Program-made: the position numbers and the translations under genes
The notes under the pieces: model-generated
What the model saw: only the letters and a program-made list of their open reading frames with translations
The model's database searches: none
What the model was told of the DNA's origin: nothing
Assembly: GCF_002631205.1 (NCBI RefSeq)
Contig: NZ_PDLO01000007.1
Span: 124,001-188,000 of the forward strand
Origin: Neolewinella marina
GTDB taxonomy: Bacteria; Bacteroidota; Bacteroidia; Chitinophagales; Saprospiraceae
DNA length: 64,000 nt
Direction: 5' to 3'
Part shown: piece after piece, positions 61,195 to 64,000 of the stretch
Layout: every line of letters starts with the position of its first letter
Numbering within the stretch: position 1 is the stretch's first letter

Positions 61195-62027
61195 CGCAGC
61201 GACTGTACGAAAAGCTCCATCATCTGCTTGAACCGGGGATCGTCGAAGTCCTCCGCGATCACGTCCACCATGGCTTCTACCTCTTGGTCCACGGCCGCCA
61301 GCAATCCCCGGCGGAGGTACCGCTTGGTGCGGCGAAATACCGGAGGGTGGACCCGCATGAGGGTACGGCAGTGCTCCACCGCCCGGGGAATAACCTGGTC
61401 CACCGGTTCTGAGGCGTGCACCAGCCCCACCTTCACTGCTGCCTCGCTGTTGTACATGCGTGCAGACTGCACGTCGCTCCAGGCCGCAGCCTCGCCCCGG
61501 TAGTAGGCGTAGATGTCCGCCATCATGCGGGGGATCTGCAGGCTCATGTTGAACTCGTTCATGCCCACGGTATGCTTTTCTCCCTGTGCCATAATGCGGT
61601 GGTCGGCCGTAAGGGCCAGAATAGTTCCTCCCGCCGGGGCAAAGCCGGTCAGGGCGGCCACCAGGGGCTTTTCAAAGCGGACCATCGTCTGCAGGGCCGT
61701 GAGGTAGGTCTGGAAGAATTCCCGCAGCCCCGCCCGGTCGCTGGTAGCAAGGGCCATCACGTTCAGTCCGGCGCAGAAGCAGTGGGGCTTGCCGGCCAGT
61801 ATCACCCCCCCGACCGCGTCGTCCTTGGCGAGTTCCTGAAACACACGGTGCAGGTCACGTGACATTGACGTATCGATGGCGTTCACCTTGCCGTGGTCGA
61901 GGGTGACGGTAGCCAGGCGGTTGTCGAGGGAAACGGTCAGGGTAGTGTATTCGGGCACGGGCGGGGCGGTTATGGTGAATGTTGGGTAATTTAACGCAAG
62001 TCCGGCGGAGTCGGCGTGGCCCGGCAT
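61191..62027 (-). CDS. Enoyl-CoA hydratase/isomerase family protein
   Basis: Crotonase-fold enzyme, 278 residues as listed (an internal GTG at 61958 would give a more usual start, VPEYTTLTVSL). Seen: LATVTLDHGKVNAID, AGKPHCFCAGLNV (oxyanion-hole and CoA region), LTGFAPAGGTILALTADHRIMA, and the NEFNMSLQIP segment. The glutamates of classical hydratases are not evident in these blocks, so isomerase, hydrolase or other crotonase activity is possible. Convergent with DoxX, divergent from the homogentisate dioxygenase gene (60 bases). Confidence 0.86.
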   Translation of the reverse strand: MPGHADSAGLALNYPTFTITAPPVPEYTTLTVSLDNRLATVTLDHGKVNAIDTSMSRDLHRVFQELAKDDAVGGVILAGKPHCFCAGLNVMALATSDRAGLREFFQTYLTALQTMVRFEKPLVAALTGFAPAGGTILALTADHRIMAQGEKHTVGMNEFNMSLQIPRMMADIYAYYRGEAAAWSDVQSARMYNSEAAVKVGLVHASEPVDQVIPRAVEHCRTLMRVHPPVFRRTKRYLRRGLLAAVDQEVEAMVDVIAEDFDDPRFKQMMELFVQSLR

Positions 62028-62087
62028 TCTCCGGCAGGCTTAAACCTTCGGCCCAAAACAGTTGTCCTAGCAACAAAGTCTTCGATC

Positions 62088-63251
62088 ATGCCCATTTATC
62101 ACCACCTTGGCCAGTTGCCCCCGAAGCGGCACACCCAGTTTCGCCAGCCTGACGGGTCGCTTTACCACGAGCAGTTATTCGGGACCGTCGGGTTCGACGG
62201 GATGTCCTCCCTCATGTACCACCTGCACCGGCCCACCCAGGTGAAGGAGATCGTGGGCAAGAAGGACCTCAGCCCCAAGATCGCCGAGGAGAAGACCATC
62301 ACGGCCCGCAAGCTGGTCGGCTTCGACGTGGCCCCGGAGGATGATTTCCTGGACGCCCGCAAGCCGTTGCTGGTCAACAGTGACGTGAAGGTGGGCGTAG
62401 CGGCCCCCCGCAAGAGCTTGCGCGACTATTTCTACAAGAACGCGGACGCCGACGAGCTGCTGTTTATCCACCGCGGCACCGGCACCCTGCGCACTTTCCT
62501 CGGCAACATTCCCTTCGAGTACGGCGACTACCTCCTCATCCCCCGGGGCGTCATCTACCAGATTGACTTTGACGGGGAGGACAACCGCATCCTGTACGCC
62601 GAGTCGGGCGATCCGATCTACACGCCGAAGCGCTACCGCAATCACTTCGGCCAGTTGCTGGAGCACTCGCCCTTCACGGAGCGCGACTATAAGCTGCCCC
62701 GCGACCTGGAGACCCACGATGAGGTGGGCGAATTCACCATCAAGGTCAAGAAGCAGGGCATGCTGCACGAGCTGGTCTACGCCACCCATCCCTTCGACGT
62801 GGTGGGGTGGGACGGCTACAACTTCCCCTACGGCTTCAGCATCCATAATTTTGAGCCGATCACCGGACGGGTACACCAGCCGCCGCCCGTTCACCAGACT
62901 TTTGAGACCAAGTCCTTCGTGGTCTGTTCCTTCTGTCCCCGGCTCTACGACTACCACCCCCTGGCCATTCCGGCGCCCTACAACCACAGCAACATCGATT
63001 CCGATGAGGTGCTGTACTACGTCGATGGCGACTTCATGAGCCGTACGGGCATCGGACCGGGTTACCTCACCCTCCACCCGGGGGGCATTCCCCACGGCCC
63101 GCACCCCGGTACCTACGAAGGTAGCATCGGCAAAAAGGCTACCGAGGAGCTGGCGGTGATGATCGATACCTTCCGCCCCCTCCAGGTTACCGAGGAGGCG
63201 GCCAAGATCGACGACGGCAAGTACTACAAATCCTGGCTGCCCCATGAGTGA
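62088..63251 (+). CDS. hmgA: Homogentisate 1,2-dioxygenase
   Basis: Fe(II) enzyme that opens the ring of homogentisate in tyrosine and phenylalanine breakdown. 387 residues; two cupin-like beta domains. Seen: HLGQLPPKRHTQFR at the N-terminus, LFIHRGTGTLRTFLG, PRGVIYQIDF, HDEVGEFTIKVKK, YPYGFSIHNFEPITGRVHQPPPVHQTF and LHPGGIPHGPHPGTYE with the iron-binding histidine region. ATG 62088 is chosen; an upstream in-frame start at 62016 would overlap the divergent gene. The fumarylacetoacetase start lies 8 bases inside its 3' end. Confidence 0.94.
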   Translation: MPIYHHLGQLPPKRHTQFRQPDGSLYHEQLFGTVGFDGMSSLMYHLHRPTQVKEIVGKKDLSPKIAEEKTITARKLVGFDVAPEDDFLDARKPLLVNSDVKVGVAAPRKSLRDYFYKNADADELLFIHRGTGTLRTFLGNIPFEYGDYLLIPRGVIYQIDFDGEDNRILYAESGDPIYTPKRYRNHFGQLLEHSPFTERDYKLPRDLETHDEVGEFTIKVKKQGMLHELVYATHPFDVVGWDGYNFPYGFSIHNFEPITGRVHQPPPVHQTFETKSFVVCSFCPRLYDYHPLAIPAPYNHSNIDSDEVLYYVDGDFMSRTGIGPGYLTLHPGGIPHGPHPGTYEGSIGKKATEELAVMIDTFRPLQVTEEAAKIDDGKYYKSWLPHE

Positions 63252-64000
63252 TTGGCTGCGTATTCCCCCCGATTCCGACTTCACCCTGGCCAATCTGCCC
63301 TATGGGATATTCTCTACCGACGACCGCCCCCCGCGGGCCGGCGTGGCCGTTGGCGAGCAGATCCTGGACCTGGCCGAACTGGGCAATACGGGGGTGTTCG
63401 ATTTCGACGTTTCCGTGCTTAATCAGCCTACCCTCAACGCTTTCGTCGCGCTGGGTAAAAGTGTTACTTCAAGGGCGCGGACGCGGGTGCAAAGTTGGCT
63501 CCGAATGGCCCCTGACGGACCGATCCAGCGTCACCACCTGGTCCCCATGGCGGAGGCAACCCTCCACCTTCCGGTGCGGATCGGCGACTATACCGACTTC
63601 TACTCGAGCATCGAGCACGCCACCAACGTGGGGCGGATGTTCCGCGACCCCGAGAAGGCCCTGCTGCCGAACTGGCGGCACCTGCCGGTGGGCTACCACG
63701 GCCGGGCTTCCTCCATCGTGGTCAGTGGTACGCCGGTCCGTCGCCCTGTGGGACAACTCATGCCCGCGGAGGCCAACCACCCCGTTTTCGAACCTACCCG
63801 CCGGCTCGATTTCGAATTGGAGATGGCCTTCGTCGTCGGGAAGGACTCCGAACTCGGCCGGCCCATTTCGGTGGACGAAGCAGAGGACTACATCTTCGGG
63901 ATGCTGCTGTTCAACGACTGGTCGGCCCGCGACATCCAGCGCTGGGAGTACGTTCCCCTGGGGCCCTTTCTCGGCAAGAGTTTCGCCTCCTCCGTTTCTC
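63244..64000 (+). CDS. fahA: Fumarylacetoacetase, 3' end cut off
   Basis: Last enzyme of tyrosine degradation, splitting fumarylacetoacetate into fumarate and acetoacetate. 252 codons are visible, open to the window end (family about 420). Seen: FTLANLPYGIFST at the N-terminus, VRIGDYTDFYSSIEHATNVG with the metal-binding Asp and catalytic His, LPVGYHGRASSIVVSG, RRLDFELEMAFVVGK with the metal-binding glutamates, and LLFNDWSARDIQRWEYVPLGPF. ATG 63244 overlaps the hmgA stop by 8 bases, indicating translational coupling. Confidence 0.93.
   Translation, partial: MSDWLRIPPDSDFTLANLPYGIFSTDDRPPRAGVAVGEQILDLAELGNTGVFDFDVSVLNQPTLNAFVALGKSVTSRARTRVQSWLRMAPDGPIQRHHLVPMAEATLHLPVRIGDYTDFYSSIEHATNVGRMFRDPEKALLPNWRHLPVGYHGRASSIVVSGTPVRRPVGQLMPAEANHPVFEPTRRLDFELEMAFVVGKDSELGRPISVDEAEDYIFGMLLFNDWSARDIQRWEYVPLGPFLGKSFASSVS

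Noticed and set aside
1-64000. tRNA, rRNA, CRISPR arrays, transposases and phage genes
   Set aside because: Looked for cloverleaf ends, regularly spaced repeats and recognisable mobile-element proteins; none were seen by eye, though a covariance-model scan could not be run.

Overview
The window reads as a chromosomal segment of a high-GC, free-living member of the Bacteroidota, most likely Saprospiria/Lewinella-like. Evidence: a SusC/SusD pair, two secreted proteins ending in the gliding-motility/type IX secretion C-terminal domain, many lipoprotein signals without E. coli-like Shine-Dalgarno sequences, and repeated matches to the Bacteroidota -7 promoter box TAnnTTTG. The genus is an inference. 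No rRNA, tRNA, CRISPR array, insertion sequence or phage gene was seen, and no gene-free stretch exceeds about 300 bases.

Region 1 (1-13960) is a sialoglycan utilization locus: sialic acid lyase (cut by the window edge), SusC, SusD, a divergent FadR-type GntR repressor, an N-acylglucosamine 2-epimerase, a lipoprotein sialidase, a GH20 beta-N-acetylhexosaminidase, and a fusion of a Kelch-type sialic acid mutarotase with a sodium:solute symporter. Two near-identical inverted repeats (TATGT-N3-ACATA), one before SusC and one before the epimerase, are good candidates for the GntR operator. A NagB-type glucosamine-6-phosphate deaminase at 24783-26765 could finish the route to fructose-6-phosphate; no kinase or NagA was seen.

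Region 2 (14054-31515) holds a secreted amidohydrolase, a Tat-exported Gfo/Idh/MocA oxidoreductase, mannonate dehydratase, two tandem paralogous giant secreted proteins, an SDR oxidoreductase, NagB fused to a PIG-L/LmbE domain, two tandem PAP2 phosphatases, and two poorly characterised proteins (one with a nucleoside-phosphorylase-like C-terminus, one CotH-like).

Region 3 (31797-48528) has acyl-CoA dehydrogenase, a UbiA prenyltransferase, a WbpD/WbpB-like pair for amino-sugar-uronate synthesis, DUF3293, YidC, a lipoprotein, the ABC-F factor EttA, a sulfite dehydrogenase pair (SorAB-like), two alpha/beta hydrolases, a lipoprotein pullulanase and a DUF2911 protein.

Region 4 (48529-64000) has a secreted helical protein, a propeller-type sensor histidine kinase, a lactonase-fold protein, a Mg-chelatase-like AAA+ ATPase, a 36-residue membrane peptide followed by strong hairpins, a cobalamin adenosyltransferase/LpxD operon, RmlD-like reductase, ArgB, TraB/GumN, DoxX, enoyl-CoA hydratase, and the start of a tyrosine-degradation operon (homogentisate dioxygenase, then fumarylacetoacetase cut by the window end).

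Several genes have a TAnnTTTG box only 4-9 bases before the start codon, suggesting leaderless or nearly leaderless transcripts. Neighbouring convergent genes often overlap at their 3' ends.
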